Shown here: piece after piece, positions 14,818 through 21,495 of the stretch
Layout of the letters: each line of letters begins with the position of its first letter
How positions within the stretch are numbered: the stretch's first letter is position 1
Assembly: GCA_003447235.1 (NCBI GenBank)
Contig: DLZV01000013.1
Coordinates: 1 to 23,860, forward strand
Source of the DNA: Prevotella sp.
GTDB lineage: Bacteria > Bacteroidota > Bacteroidia > Bacteroidales > Bacteroidaceae
Length of the DNA: 23,860 bases
Reading direction: 5' to 3'
Notes under the pieces: model-generated
Told to the model about the DNA's origin: nothing
What the model saw: only the letters and a program-made list of their open reading frames with translations
Database searches by the model: none
Translations under genes and position numbers: made by a program

Positions 14818-15256
14818 CTATTTGCGCATCTTTTTTGCCTTTGTCATGGCTTTGTTGCACAGTTTTTGCACACGCTATGCAAAGTGAGGCTTTCGGCCCA
14901 GGTCGCCGTCTTGCCCTGGCGGGATCGGGAGCAAATCAAAACGAATCACCTAAAACGGACAACCCAAACAACTCCTACAAGGACGAAGCGCCAGGAGAAT
15001 CCCTTGTGGGTGAAACTCGCTTTTAGACGCAGTTCGTATTTGTACGCGTTGTTTGGGTCGTATACGTTGTTGAGCCGTAATACGTTGTTGAGTCGTAATA
15101 CGTTGTTGAGCCGTAATACGTTGTTGAACCGTATGCGTTATTTGGCCGTATGCTTTGTTTGGGTCGTACGATCGCAGGTCCAAGGTCGCTCTTCTGCCAT
15201 CGGCAAGCCACCCTGGCGGTGTCCGGCGTTTTGGCGCTCCCCCTAAGCCTTTCTTC
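14818..15256. other. Gene-free stretch upstream of the glycogen promoter
   Basis: No credible coding frame: the short ORFs here cross the tandem repeats and have repeat-derived peptides. The contents seen are three TTGCRCA words upstream of the glgA promoter (14822-14828, 14855-14861, 14866-14872), a CAACCCAAACAAC word at 14960-14972 that is nearly complementary to 15048-15060, and the minisatellite at 15043-15168. The 15169-15256 part is unremarkable and lies past the GT2 stop codon. No terminator with a T-run is obvious for the GT2 gene. Confidence 0.6.
15043..15168. repeat. 18-bp minisatellite, about seven units
   Basis: The core units TACGTTGTTGAGCCGTAA at 15063-15080, 15081-15098 and 15099-15116 differ by at most one base. 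They are flanked by degenerate units: 15043-15062 (20 bp), 15117-15133 (17 bp), 15134-15150 (17 bp) and 15151-15168 (18 bp). Both outermost units share the variant GTTTGGGTCGTA or TTTGGGTCGTA end, so the array is most uniform in the centre. There are no unique spacers. Confidence 0.85.
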
Positions 15257-16006
15257 TTATGCCTTGATCTTCGGATAGCGGCGGAAGAAGCCATCCAGAC
15301 GCAGGCGGACGACGCCGAAGAGCGCTTCGGAGAAGATACCTCCACTCATCTTGCTCGTGCCCTCGCGGCGGTTGGTGAAGACGACGGACACCTCCTTGAG
15401 TTTGAAGCCAATCTTGTAGGCAGTGTACTTCATCTCGATCTGGAAGGCGTAGCCCTTGAATCTCACCTCGTCGAGGGGAATGGTCTCCAGCACGCGCCGA
15501 GTGTAGCAGACGAATCCTGCCGTGGTGTCGTGGATGTTGACACCCGTCATCAGACGGACGTAGCATGAGGCAAAATAGCTCATCAGCACGCGTCCCATCG
15601 GCCAGTTGACGACGTTCACACCGCTGACGTAGCGGCTGCCCACGCTGAGGTCGTAGCCCTCGTCATGGCAGGCGGCATAGAGGCGTGGCAGGTCGTTTGG
15701 ATCGTGGCTGAAGTCGGCGTCCATCTCGAAGATGTAGCCGTAGTCGCGCTCCAAAGCCCACTTGAATCCGGCGATATAGGCCGTGCCAAGTCCCAGTTTT
15801 CCGCTACGTTCCACGATGAAGAGGCGGCCTTTGAACTCGTCCTCCATTAGGTGGTGGACAATGGCGGCCGTACCGTCGGGACTGCCATCGTCGATGACCA
15901 GGATGTGAAAGTATTTCTCCAGGCCGAAGATGGCTCGTATGATCTTCTCTATGTTCTCCTTCTCGTTGTACGTCGGGATGATGATGATGCTGTCGCTCTT
16001 CTCCAT
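15257..16006 (-). CDS. Polyprenol-phosphate mannose synthase-like glycosyltransferase (GT2)
   Basis: Family 2 GT-A glycosyltransferase of the dolichol-phosphate-mannose synthase type, expected to transfer a sugar, commonly mannose, from GDP-mannose to a polyprenyl phosphate at the inner membrane. At 249 aa it has the catalytic domain only: IIIIPTYNEKENI (7-19), VIDDGSPDGT (37-46), the metal-binding DAD (96-98) in FEMDADFSHDP, and the SRY(V)SG motif further on. There is no C-terminal transmembrane domain, so membrane association would be peripheral. The ATG at 16006 is chosen because the longer ORF start at 16033 falls on the predicted transcription start, and MEKSDSIIIIPTYNE matches family N-termini. 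It has its own promoter and stands apart from the acyltransferase gene upstream by a likely terminator. Confidence 0.88.
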   Translation of the reverse strand: MEKSDSIIIIPTYNEKENIEKIIRAIFGLEKYFHILVIDDGSPDGTAAIVHHLMEDEFKGRLFIVERSGKLGLGTAYIAGFKWALERDYGYIFEMDADFSHDPNDLPRLYAACHDEGYDLSVGSRYVSGVNVVNWPMGRVLMSYFASCYVRLMTGVNIHDTTAGFVCYTRRVLETIPLDEVRFKGYAFQIEMKYTAYKIGFKLKEVSVVFTNRREGTSKMSGGIFSEALFGVVRLRLDGFFRRYPKIKA

Positions 16007-16030
16007 AATAGGTTGGATTGATATTGTTTG

Positions 16031-16063
16031 CAAAGATAATGCTTTTTACTTGAAAGGGCGCAA
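16031..16063 (-). promoter_or_regulatory. Promoter for the GT2 gene
   Basis: The minus strand reads TATCTTTG at 16038-16031, with TTG at 16063-16061, 22 nt upstream. The spacer is slightly longer than elsewhere in the window. The leader would be about 20 nt. Confidence 0.6.
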
Positions 16064-16073
16064 GGATGAGGAT

Positions 16074-16098
16074 AAAAAAAGTTTAACCCCATGGGTTT
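16074..16098 (-). terminator. Probable terminator of the pyrC-acyltransferase series
   Basis: On the minus strand a short AACCC/GGGTT stem with a 3-nt loop (16097-16085) is followed by AAAC and a T7 run (16080-16074), about 40-60 nt past the acyltransferase stop. The stem is only 5 bp, so the call is moderate. Confidence 0.5.
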
Positions 16099-16134
16099 CT
16101 CCTTGTTCTTGCTGGTCGGAGTCCCACAAATCCC

Positions 16135-16893
16135 TTACTGATCGGGGTTCTCCACAAATCCTTGGTATTCCTTGACCAGTCCCGACATCACGCGCTTATA
16201 CGCTTCGTCCATCGTGGTCTTGACATTCTCCGGTCCCTGCGTGGTGGGGTAGATGGGCTCGTGGATGGTGAGGCTCAGCCGGTGCCACGTCAGCCAGCGC
16301 CAGTCGCGCATGCGGGGCATCACGTCGAAGGCGCCATTGATCGTCAGCGGGCAGACCGGCAACTGGAGTTCGTCGGCCAGCATGAACGCACCTCTTCTGA
16401 ACACGCCCATGTGGCCAGTGAAGGTTCGTGCTCCCTCGGGAAACACCACCAGCGACATGCCCTCCTGGAGCACCTCGCGTGCCTGGTCGTAGGTCTGGCG
16501 GATCTTGCTCGGGCCGCGCTTATCGACGTAGATGTGGTGGGCTGCCTCGCAAGCCTTGCCCACGAAGGGTATCTTGCGCAGTCCCTGTTTCATCATCCAC
16601 TTGAAGTTGCGGCCCAGGAAGCCGTAGATGATGAAGATGTCAAACGATCCCTGGTGGTTGCTGACAAAGACGTAGCTCTGGTCCTTGCGCAGATGTTCCC
16701 GTCCTTCCACTTTGATGGGGAGCAGGCTGACCCAGATGATGAACCTTGCCCACCATTTGCCGGGGTAGTAGCCCCAGTAGTGTCCGTCGCCCAGCGTGCA
16801 TCCGATCGTCGTCACCAGCGCACAGGCAATGGAACAGAAGATGAGGAAGGGCAGGACCACAAAGAGTTGATAAATCCTGTAAATGAGTTTCAT
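16135..16893 (-). CDS. plsC: 1-acyl-sn-glycerol-3-phosphate acyltransferase (PlsC type)
   Basis: Acylates lysophosphatidic acid to phosphatidic acid in phospholipid synthesis at the inner membrane. The 252-aa protein starts with a hydrophobic helix (about 8-32), and a second hydrophobic segment at about 50-60 precedes the catalytic region. Block I is NHQGSFDIF (His80 and Asp85, the HX4D motif) and block III is VVFPEGARTF (151-156), with Ala in place of the usual Thr in PEGTR. ATG at 16893 is chosen because it places the membrane helix at the N-terminus; the much longer upstream ORF overlaps the preceding gene and lacks homology. It lies 53 nt after the metallophosphoesterase gene. Related acyltransferases act on ornithine lipids or lipid A precursors, so substrate is inferred. 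Confidence 0.85.
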   Translation of the reverse strand: MKLIYRIYQLFVVLPFLIFCSIACALVTTIGCTLGDGHYWGYYPGKWWARFIIWVSLLPIKVEGREHLRKDQSYVFVSNHQGSFDIFIIYGFLGRNFKWMMKQGLRKIPFVGKACEAAHHIYVDKRGPSKIRQTYDQAREVLQEGMSLVVFPEGARTFTGHMGVFRRGAFMLADELQLPVCPLTINGAFDVMPRMRDWRWLTWHRLSLTIHEPIYPTTQGPENVKTTMDEAYKRVMSGLVKEYQGFVENPDQ

Positions 16894-16946
16894 GTTGTGT
16901 GTGTGTTTTAAAAAATATTGAGTTATTATCGATTCGGATGTTCTTG

Positions 16947-18146
16947 TCAGTTGTCCTTGGCGACCGGGTCTGCCGGACGGTGCTTCGTCCTGAGCGTGAT
17001 GACGGTGATCTCGTTGGGCATGTTCAGCCGGAACGGCACCAGCCCTCCCAGTCCGGCATTGACGTAGAGGTAGCGTCCCTGCTGCTCGTAGAGTCCCTTG
17101 TCGGGACGGCCTCGCCATTGGGTCGGCCGGTGTCCGAAGAACTGCATTTGTCCGCCGTGGGTGTGTCCGCTCAGCGTCAGTTGGGCCGTGGTCTTGGGCA
17201 GTATGTCTCGTCGCCAGGCCGAGGGGTCGTGTTGCAGCATCACCACAAATGCCCCTGGCCGCACGCCCTCAAGGGACTTCCTCGTGTCGGCAAGGTTGGG
17301 GAAGGGTGGTTCGCCGTCGTTCTCCGTGCCTGCCACGACGAGAGAGTCGCCACCGCGTCTGATGACGAGATGGTCATTACGCAGCAACCGCCATCCCAGG
17401 GCGTTTTGTTCTGTCTCTACGAGCAGGCGCAACAGGCGGTCCTGAGCCTCGTGAGTGTCTTTGGCGTAGCTCGCATAGTCGTGGTTGCCGAGCACGGAGA
17501 CCATGCCCTGAGTCGTACTGCGCAGCAGGTCGGTGTGGGAAAAGATCTCCTGGGGACGGATATTCTGCACGTCGCCCGTGAAGACCATCAGGTCGGCGTG
17601 CTGCCGGGCGATGGAGTCCATCTCCGCTTGGAGAATCTTCTGTCGCCAGCCGTAGAAGGTGCCGAGGTGGAGGTCGGAGATATGGAGGATCTTGTAGCCG
17701 TCGAAGGCTGCGGGGAGGTCGTCAAACTGCAGCGTGAGGTGGTTTACCTTCACCTGTCTCACGCCGACGGTCAGACCATAGATATAGGCCAGCACGCCGC
17801 CACAGCCCAGCAGGATGCCGATGTAGTGGCCCAGGTTGATGCGCGGCCAGCCTGTCAGCCGCATCAGACACGACCCGAGGAAGGAGCACAGGGCAAAGAT
17901 GGCCTTCGGACCGACGAAGAAGCCCAGCAGGAGCAAATAGGTGTTGAGCCAGGCAAGGTCGGAGGGAGCAAAACTCGGGAGCGAGGCGAGGGTGATGGTA
18001 TAAGTCGAGAGTGCGATGCAAGGCACCCACCACAATAGTCGCAGCCACCACGGCAGACTATATCGGCGGCGGAAATAGTGGACGTCGATATAGAGGTCGG
18101 AGAGGACGATGACCAACAGGAGGGGGATGACGATTCTTGCTATCAC
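16947..18146 (-). CDS. Membrane-anchored metallophosphoesterase (calcineurin-like, YaeI type)
   Basis: Binuclear-metal phosphoesterase with an N-terminal membrane region. Residues 1-130 hold four predicted membrane segments (about 3-19, 33-54, 69-92, 108-127). The calcineurin-like domain then shows ISDLHLG (157-162), TGDVQN (190-195), LGNHDY (219-224), QHDPSAW and SGHTHGGQ, all metal-ligand motifs. Related YaeI/YkuE proteins have been linked to lipid phosphate hydrolysis, including UDP-diacylglucosamine-type substrates; the substrate here is unknown. The start is a GTG at 18146, with no upstream ATG in frame. The gene lies 55 nt after pyrC and 53 nt before the acyltransferase gene, so a membrane-lipid role is a reasonable but untested guess. 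Confidence 0.85.
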   Translation of the reverse strand: MIARIVIPLLLVIVLSDLYIDVHYFRRRYSLPWWLRLLWWVPCIALSTYTITLASLPSFAPSDLAWLNTYLLLLGFFVGPKAIFALCSFLGSCLMRLTGWPRINLGHYIGILLGCGGVLAYIYGLTVGVRQVKVNHLTLQFDDLPAAFDGYKILHISDLHLGTFYGWRQKILQAEMDSIARQHADLMVFTGDVQNIRPQEIFSHTDLLRSTTQGMVSVLGNHDYASYAKDTHEAQDRLLRLLVETEQNALGWRLLRNDHLVIRRGGDSLVVAGTENDGEPPFPNLADTRKSLEGVRPGAFVVMLQHDPSAWRRDILPKTTAQLTLSGHTHGGQMQFFGHRPTQWRGRPDKGLYEQQGRYLYVNAGLGGLVPFRLNMPNEITVITLRTKHRPADPVAKDN

Positions 18147-18161
18147 GGGCTCTGAGTGCTT

Positions 18162-18221
18162 CTATCTTGAATGGTCAGATGTTATCTTGATTTGTCAAAT
18201 GCTATTTTGTACGGTCAAACT
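18162..18221 (-). repeat. Three tandem 20-bp units at the pyrC 3' end
   Basis: Units lie at 18162-18181, 18182-18201 and 18202-18221, with the shape YTATCTTGANTGGTCAAATG on the + strand. The last unit encodes the end of pyrC including its stop. On the minus strand every unit carries a stop triplet at the same place (TAG 18204-18202, TAA 18184-18182, TAG 18164-18162). Because 20 is not a multiple of three, the stops fall in all three frames. Confidence 0.8.
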
Positions 18222-19551
18222 CCAGTTCCTCGCCGCGGTAGTCCTCGTCGAAGGTGCCGCGGTCATAGACGAGGTGGCCGTTGCAGAGGGTCTGCTCCAC
18301 GCGCCAGCGGAAGGTCTTTCCCTCCAAGGGGCTCCATCCACACGGACTTTGTATCTCTGTCTTCGTCAGCGTCCACGGACTGTCGGGGCGCACGATGGCG
18401 ATGTCGGCATGGTAGCCTGGGCGCAGAAAACCGCGCTCTCTGACGTGGAAGTATTGGGCCGGATGGTGAGCCATGAGCGCCACCAGTTGCTCGATCGTAA
18501 TCCGTCCCGCATCGACCAGTCCCAGCATGGCGACGAGGCTAAACTGCACCATGGGCATTCCCGAAGCGGCCCGTGCGCAGCCTCCCTCTTTTTGCGAGGA
18601 TAGGTGAGGGGCGTGGTCTGTGGCGATGGTGAGGATGCGTCCGTCGGTCAGTCCTTCGATCAAGGTCTCTTGGTCGTGGGCAGTCTTGACGGCAGGGTTG
18701 CATTTGATGCGGGTGCCCAGTCGCTGGTAGTCCTTGTCCGTGAAGAGTAGGTGTGCCGTCACGGCCTCGGCGGTGATGTTGGCGTCGCCATGGGCGGCGA
18801 TCATCTCCAGTTCGCGGGCGGTGGAGATATGGGCCACGTGGAGTCTTGCTCCTGCCTCGGTGGCCAACTGGAGGGCCAGGGCGGTGGACCGAACACAGGC
18901 CTCCTCGCTTCTGATCTCGGGATGGTGCTCCACGGCAGGATCCTCGCCATAGCGCTCCTTGGCCAGTCGCATGTTCTCGCTGATGAGTGTGGCGTCCTCG
19001 CAGTGGCTCACGACGGGAATGTCGAGCTTGGCAGCCAACTGGAACACCTCTTTCAGTGCCTCGCCACGGTCCACGAGCATGTTGCCCGTCGATGATCCCA
19101 TGAAGAGTTTGATGGCGGGCGTATGCTGCCAGTCGGCTTGGCGGAGCGTCTCGGCGTTGTTGTTGGTTGCGCCGAGATAGAAGGCGTAGTTGACGGCGCT
19201 GTCTTTCCTTCCCCGCTGCCGTTTGTCCTCCCAGGCCGCTTCCGTCGTGGTGGTGGGCACGGTGTTGGGCATTTCCATATAGGAGGTCACGCCGCCGTAG
19301 GCTGCTGCACGGCTCTCGCTGCGTATTGTCGCCTTGTCCGTCATGCCCGGCTCGCGAAAGTGGACGTGCTCGTCGATGACGCCCGGCAGCACATAGCATC
19401 CTGCCGCGTCGATGACGTGGTCGTAGTGGTCCTCCGCCAGAGGGGCTTCCGTCCCGATGGAGGCAATGCGTCCGTCGTCGCCTATGGTGATGGTGCCTTG
19501 TCTCGACACGCCCTCATTGACGAGGGTGCCGTTTTTGATCAGCGTGCTCAT
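18202..19551 (-). CDS. pyrC: Dihydroorotase
   Basis: Cyclises N-carbamoyl-aspartate to dihydroorotate, the third step of de novo pyrimidine synthesis. The 449-aa protein is the long amidohydrolase type (PyrC/class I) with an N-terminal beta-sandwich strand, the metal motif DEHVHFREPG (His62, His64), PAIKLFMGSSTGN with the candidate carbamylated lysine Lys148, SHCED (His183), LHVAHIST, and ATDHAPH near residue 317 with the catalytic Asp. All expected ligands are present, so the enzyme should be active rather than a structural pseudo-dihydroorotase. It lies 48 nt downstream of the DUF4369 gene and 55 nt before the metallophosphoesterase gene. No aspartate carbamoyltransferase is adjacent. Its 3' end overlaps the 20-bp tandem repeat. 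Confidence 0.94.
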   Translation of the reverse strand: MSTLIKNGTLVNEGVSRQGTITIGDDGRIASIGTEAPLAEDHYDHVIDAAGCYVLPGVIDEHVHFREPGMTDKATIRSESRAAAYGGVTSYMEMPNTVPTTTTEAAWEDKRQRGRKDSAVNYAFYLGATNNNAETLRQADWQHTPAIKLFMGSSTGNMLVDRGEALKEVFQLAAKLDIPVVSHCEDATLISENMRLAKERYGEDPAVEHHPEIRSEEACVRSTALALQLATEAGARLHVAHISTARELEMIAAHGDANITAEAVTAHLLFTDKDYQRLGTRIKCNPAVKTAHDQETLIEGLTDGRILTIATDHAPHLSSQKEGGCARAASGMPMVQFSLVAMLGLVDAGRITIEQLVALMAHHPAQYFHVRERGFLRPGYHADIAIVRPDSPWTLTKTEIQSPCGWSPLEGKTFRWRVEQTLCNGHLVYDRGTFDEDYRGEELEFDRTK

Positions 19552-19560
19552 GATTCTCTG

Positions 19561-19586
19561 TGTCTATATATATATAATAGGTATAG
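19561..19586 (-). repeat. AT-rich leader motif, copy B
   Basis: The + strand reads TCTATATATATATAATAG then GTATAG in the 48-nt gap upstream of pyrC. It resembles the motif before glgP (12987-13010), including the flanking TGT and ATAG words. Confidence 0.4.
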
Positions 19587-19599
19587 GGGGAATGGAAGT

Positions 19600-20442
19600 C
19601 TAATAAGATATGGAGTCGCTCGCCATCTGGTTGGGCGTGATCGGAGCCACGTTGGCGTCGCCTTCGCTCATGGGCACGGCTGGCACGTCCTCCATCGTGC
19701 CGTTGTTGCGCTGCAAGGTCTCCTGGAAGTGCTGGTAGAACTGCTTCACGTCGGGGTCGTTCTTGAAGTTGTCGGGTGCCTTGGCCATGATAAATTCTAT
19801 CCACGAGGGCAGACCGTCGAGGGCGGTGGCGAAGAGGTAGTCGTTGAGCCAGACGGGGTAGGCGTCGGGCGTGGTGTCATACTGGATTCGGGTGAAGAAT
19901 CCCCACGGACCCAGGATATTGTCGAAGTTGTCCGTCACGAATTTCGTGAAGAGTTTGTCGCCCTGCTCAAAGACTTTGATGGCCTTTTTGGCCAGCCGGA
20001 TGTTGACCGCCGCCTCGTCCTGTCCGTTCATGATGGCCGCGCTCTGCTCGTGGTCGATGTCGGCATACTGGTTGCGGATCTGCACGAAGCGATTCCAAAA
20101 CTTGTTGAGTTTGTCGTTGAGCGGTGTGCCGCTGACCTTCTGCTGTGTGTTGTCGAGTTTGATGCTGATGTTGCCCTGCTCGATGACGACGGGCTGCGAG
20201 AGGTCCTTGTCGTCCATGAAGATGCGGGCGACGTGGGCGCTATCTACTTTGCCGCTGAAGGAGAACTGACCGTGTACGACGTCGCAGGAGTCGAGGTTGG
20301 TCAGGTTGCCGTCCTTCGTCACCTTCAGATAGAGCTTCTGGCCGTCAAGGTCCGACACGTTGGAGGAACCCTGTATGTCGTAGGTGCCGGCACAGGAGGT
20401 GAGCGACAGGAGTGCGGTAATAGTATAGACGATCTTGTTCAT
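19600..20442 (-). CDS. DUF4369 domain lipoprotein
   Basis: Predicted envelope lipoprotein, 280 aa from MNKIVYT, with a signal peptide ending in the lipobox LTSC (Cys17). The segment about 20-115 (YDIQGSSNVSDLDGQKLYLKV to the VVIEQGNISIKL strand) looks like the DUF4369 beta domain that often precedes a thioredoxin-like domain in Bacteroidota. Here the rest (about 125-280) is helical and has no CxxC, so the redox domain is absent. The C-terminus is Pro/Asp/Ser-rich. The start is the second methionine of a slightly longer ORF, chosen because it sits directly at the signal peptide. It is between the 4-TM gene (56 nt upstream) and pyrC (48 nt downstream). Function is unknown. Confidence 0.78.
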   Translation of the reverse strand: MNKIVYTITALLSLTSCAGTYDIQGSSNVSDLDGQKLYLKVTKDGNLTNLDSCDVVHGQFSFSGKVDSAHVARIFMDDKDLSQPVVIEQGNISIKLDNTQQKVSGTPLNDKLNKFWNRFVQIRNQYADIDHEQSAAIMNGQDEAAVNIRLAKKAIKVFEQGDKLFTKFVTDNFDNILGPWGFFTRIQYDTTPDAYPVWLNDYLFATALDGLPSWIEFIMAKAPDNFKNDPDVKQFYQHFQETLQRNNGTMEDVPAVPMSEGDANVAPITPNQMASDSISY

Positions 20443-20460
20443 AATATGTTTGACCATTTG

Positions 20461-20477
20461 GCCGAGGCGGTCTCGGC
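20461..20477 (-). promoter_or_regulatory. Small hairpin in the gap before the DUF4369 gene
   Basis: GCCGAG (20461-20466) and CTCGGC (20472-20477) make a perfect 6-bp stem with a 5-nt loop, 19 nt before the start codon at 20442. No T-run follows, so it is not a typical terminator; it might affect translation or mRNA stability. Confidence 0.35.
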
Positions 20478-20498
20478 GACAGATCCTTTTAGATTTCG

Positions 20499-20933
20499 TT
20501 ATTGATGGTTCTCTTGCTCTTCTTTACGCAGCTCGTGGCCGATGCGGTGGGTGGTGTACATCTCCAGCAGGGCGCCTATCAGCAGCGCCACCACCCAGTT
20601 GTTGTGGAAGATATTGACGTAGTTGGCATAGCCCGAGATGGACTGGGCAAACCAGGGCTTGAGGAGGTGGTAGCAGTCCTCGACCATGAATACGCCGGCG
20701 CAGACGAAGCAGGCCAGGGCGAAAAACTGGATGCGGCGCAGACGGCGCAGCGTGATGCTGGTGCCCTCATAGCGCTGGCGCGCTTGCATGGCGGCGAAGA
20801 GCAGACTTCCCGCCAGCACCAGGAAGCAGACAAGGCCCTGGAGGATGAAGAACACATAGCAGCCGGCACCCGCCACCATCAGCACGCCGCCGGCGAGGAA
20901 GAGGAAGGTCTCTGCCTTACTTAATTGTTTCAT
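20499..20933 (-). CDS. Small four-helix integral membrane protein
   Basis: I do not recognise a named family. The 144-aa protein has four predicted membrane helices (about 9-30, 32-49, 67-85, 112-127). Short basic loops (QARQRYEG and TLRRLRRIQ) lie between helices 2 and 3, and the C-terminal tail HRIGHELRKEEQENHQ is charged. Cysteines at about 25, 36, 75, 78 and 87 lie in or near helices. ATG at 20933 overlaps the upstream ftsB-like stop by 17 nt in another frame, a sign of translational coupling and possible joint function. The longer ORF start upstream would run deeper into that gene and is less likely. Conserved next to a divisome gene, an envelope or septal role is possible but unsupported by motif. 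Confidence 0.7.
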   Translation of the reverse strand: MKQLSKAETFLFLAGGVLMVAGAGCYVFFILQGLVCFLVLAGSLLFAAMQARQRYEGTSITLRRLRRIQFFALACFVCAGVFMVEDCYHLLKPWFAQSISGYANYVNIFHNNWVVALLIGALLEMYTTHRIGHELRKEEQENHQ

Positions 20934-21261
20934 AGAAAGCTGGGTTGTTGTCCGAATTATCATCGTCGCTCAGCACGAAGACGTCCTCGTCGTCAGTCTT
21001 CATGAAATAGCGCTCGCGACCCACGCGGGCCATGGCCGAGGAATCGGCTCGGAGCTCGTGCAGCCGCTGGTTGTTGGTCTGATAGACCTTCTCATACTTG
21101 GCGATCTCGTCCTGTAGGTCAGAGATCCTGTAGTCGTACTCGAAGCGCTTCATGAAGCAGTCGTCGCCCAGGAAGCCGACATAGAGCACGCCCATCACCA
21201 CCACGATGTGGTATTTGAAGCGGCTGAGGATTCTGACGATATGTCCGGTAATCTTAATCAC
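20917..21261 (-). CDS. FtsB/DivIC-type septum formation initiator
   Basis: Bitopic divisome protein, expected to form a complex with FtsL and FtsQ/DivIB that activates septal peptidoglycan synthesis. From the GTG at 21261 it is 114 aa: a short cytosolic basic stretch, one transmembrane helix (about 17-33), a coiled coil (about 40-75, with FEYDYRISDLQDEIAKYEKVYQ cut by Asn-Asn), then the family-typical ARVGRERYFMKTDDEDVFVL segment where DivIC proteins bind partners. The ATG-initiated ORF to 21306 starts upstream of the promoter at 21280-21287, so GTG is the better start. It heads the minus-strand series toward pyrC and overlaps the next gene by 17 nt. The acidic C-terminal tail (SDDDNSDNN) is notable. 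Confidence 0.85.
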   Translation of the reverse strand: MIKITGHIVRILSRFKYHIVVVMGVLYVGFLGDDCFMKRFEYDYRISDLQDEIAKYEKVYQTNNQRLHELRADSSAMARVGRERYFMKTDDEDVFVLSDDDNSDNNPAFYETIK

Positions 21262-21279
21262 GTTCGATTTTTGTTTCTG

Positions 21280-21287
21280 CAAAAGTA
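21280..21287 (-). promoter_or_regulatory. -7 element for the ftsB-pyrC series
   Basis: The minus strand reads TACTTTTG, matching TAnnTTTG, 18 nt upstream of the GTG start. TTTG words at 21307-21304 and 21314-21311 could be -33 elements but give spacers of 16 or 23 nt, neither ideal. Confidence 0.5.
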
Positions 21288-21384
21288 AGTATTTAAAAGC
21301 ATACAAAGGGCAAACGCTCTTGCATTTTTTATCTATTTAACCATAAAATGTGGATGGACGCGAGGATTGTTACCAACTTTTTGC

Positions 21385-21392
21385 TACCTTTG
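21385..21392 (+). promoter_or_regulatory. -7 element for dnaX
   Basis: TACCTTTG on the + strand, the same octamer as three other promoters in this window. The best -33 candidate, TTG at 21367-21369, is only 15 nt away, so spacing is short. The leader of about 95 nt to the ATG at 21496 is GC-rich and includes a GCGCC-TTGG-GGCGC hairpin (21413-21426). The gap 21262-21495 therefore holds divergent promoters for ftsB and dnaX. Confidence 0.55.
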
Positions 21393-21495
21393 CAATGTGA
21401 TAAAGCCTGCGGGCGCCTTGGGGCGCTTGGTTGCGGCGGGATGGGGGCTGCCCGTCTTGCGTCGCCGACATCGGGCCAAAACCTATACTCAGCCA

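Noticed and set aside
15043..15168. CRISPR array
   Set aside because: The units are contiguous 17-20 bp tandem copies with no unique spacers and no cas genes nearby.
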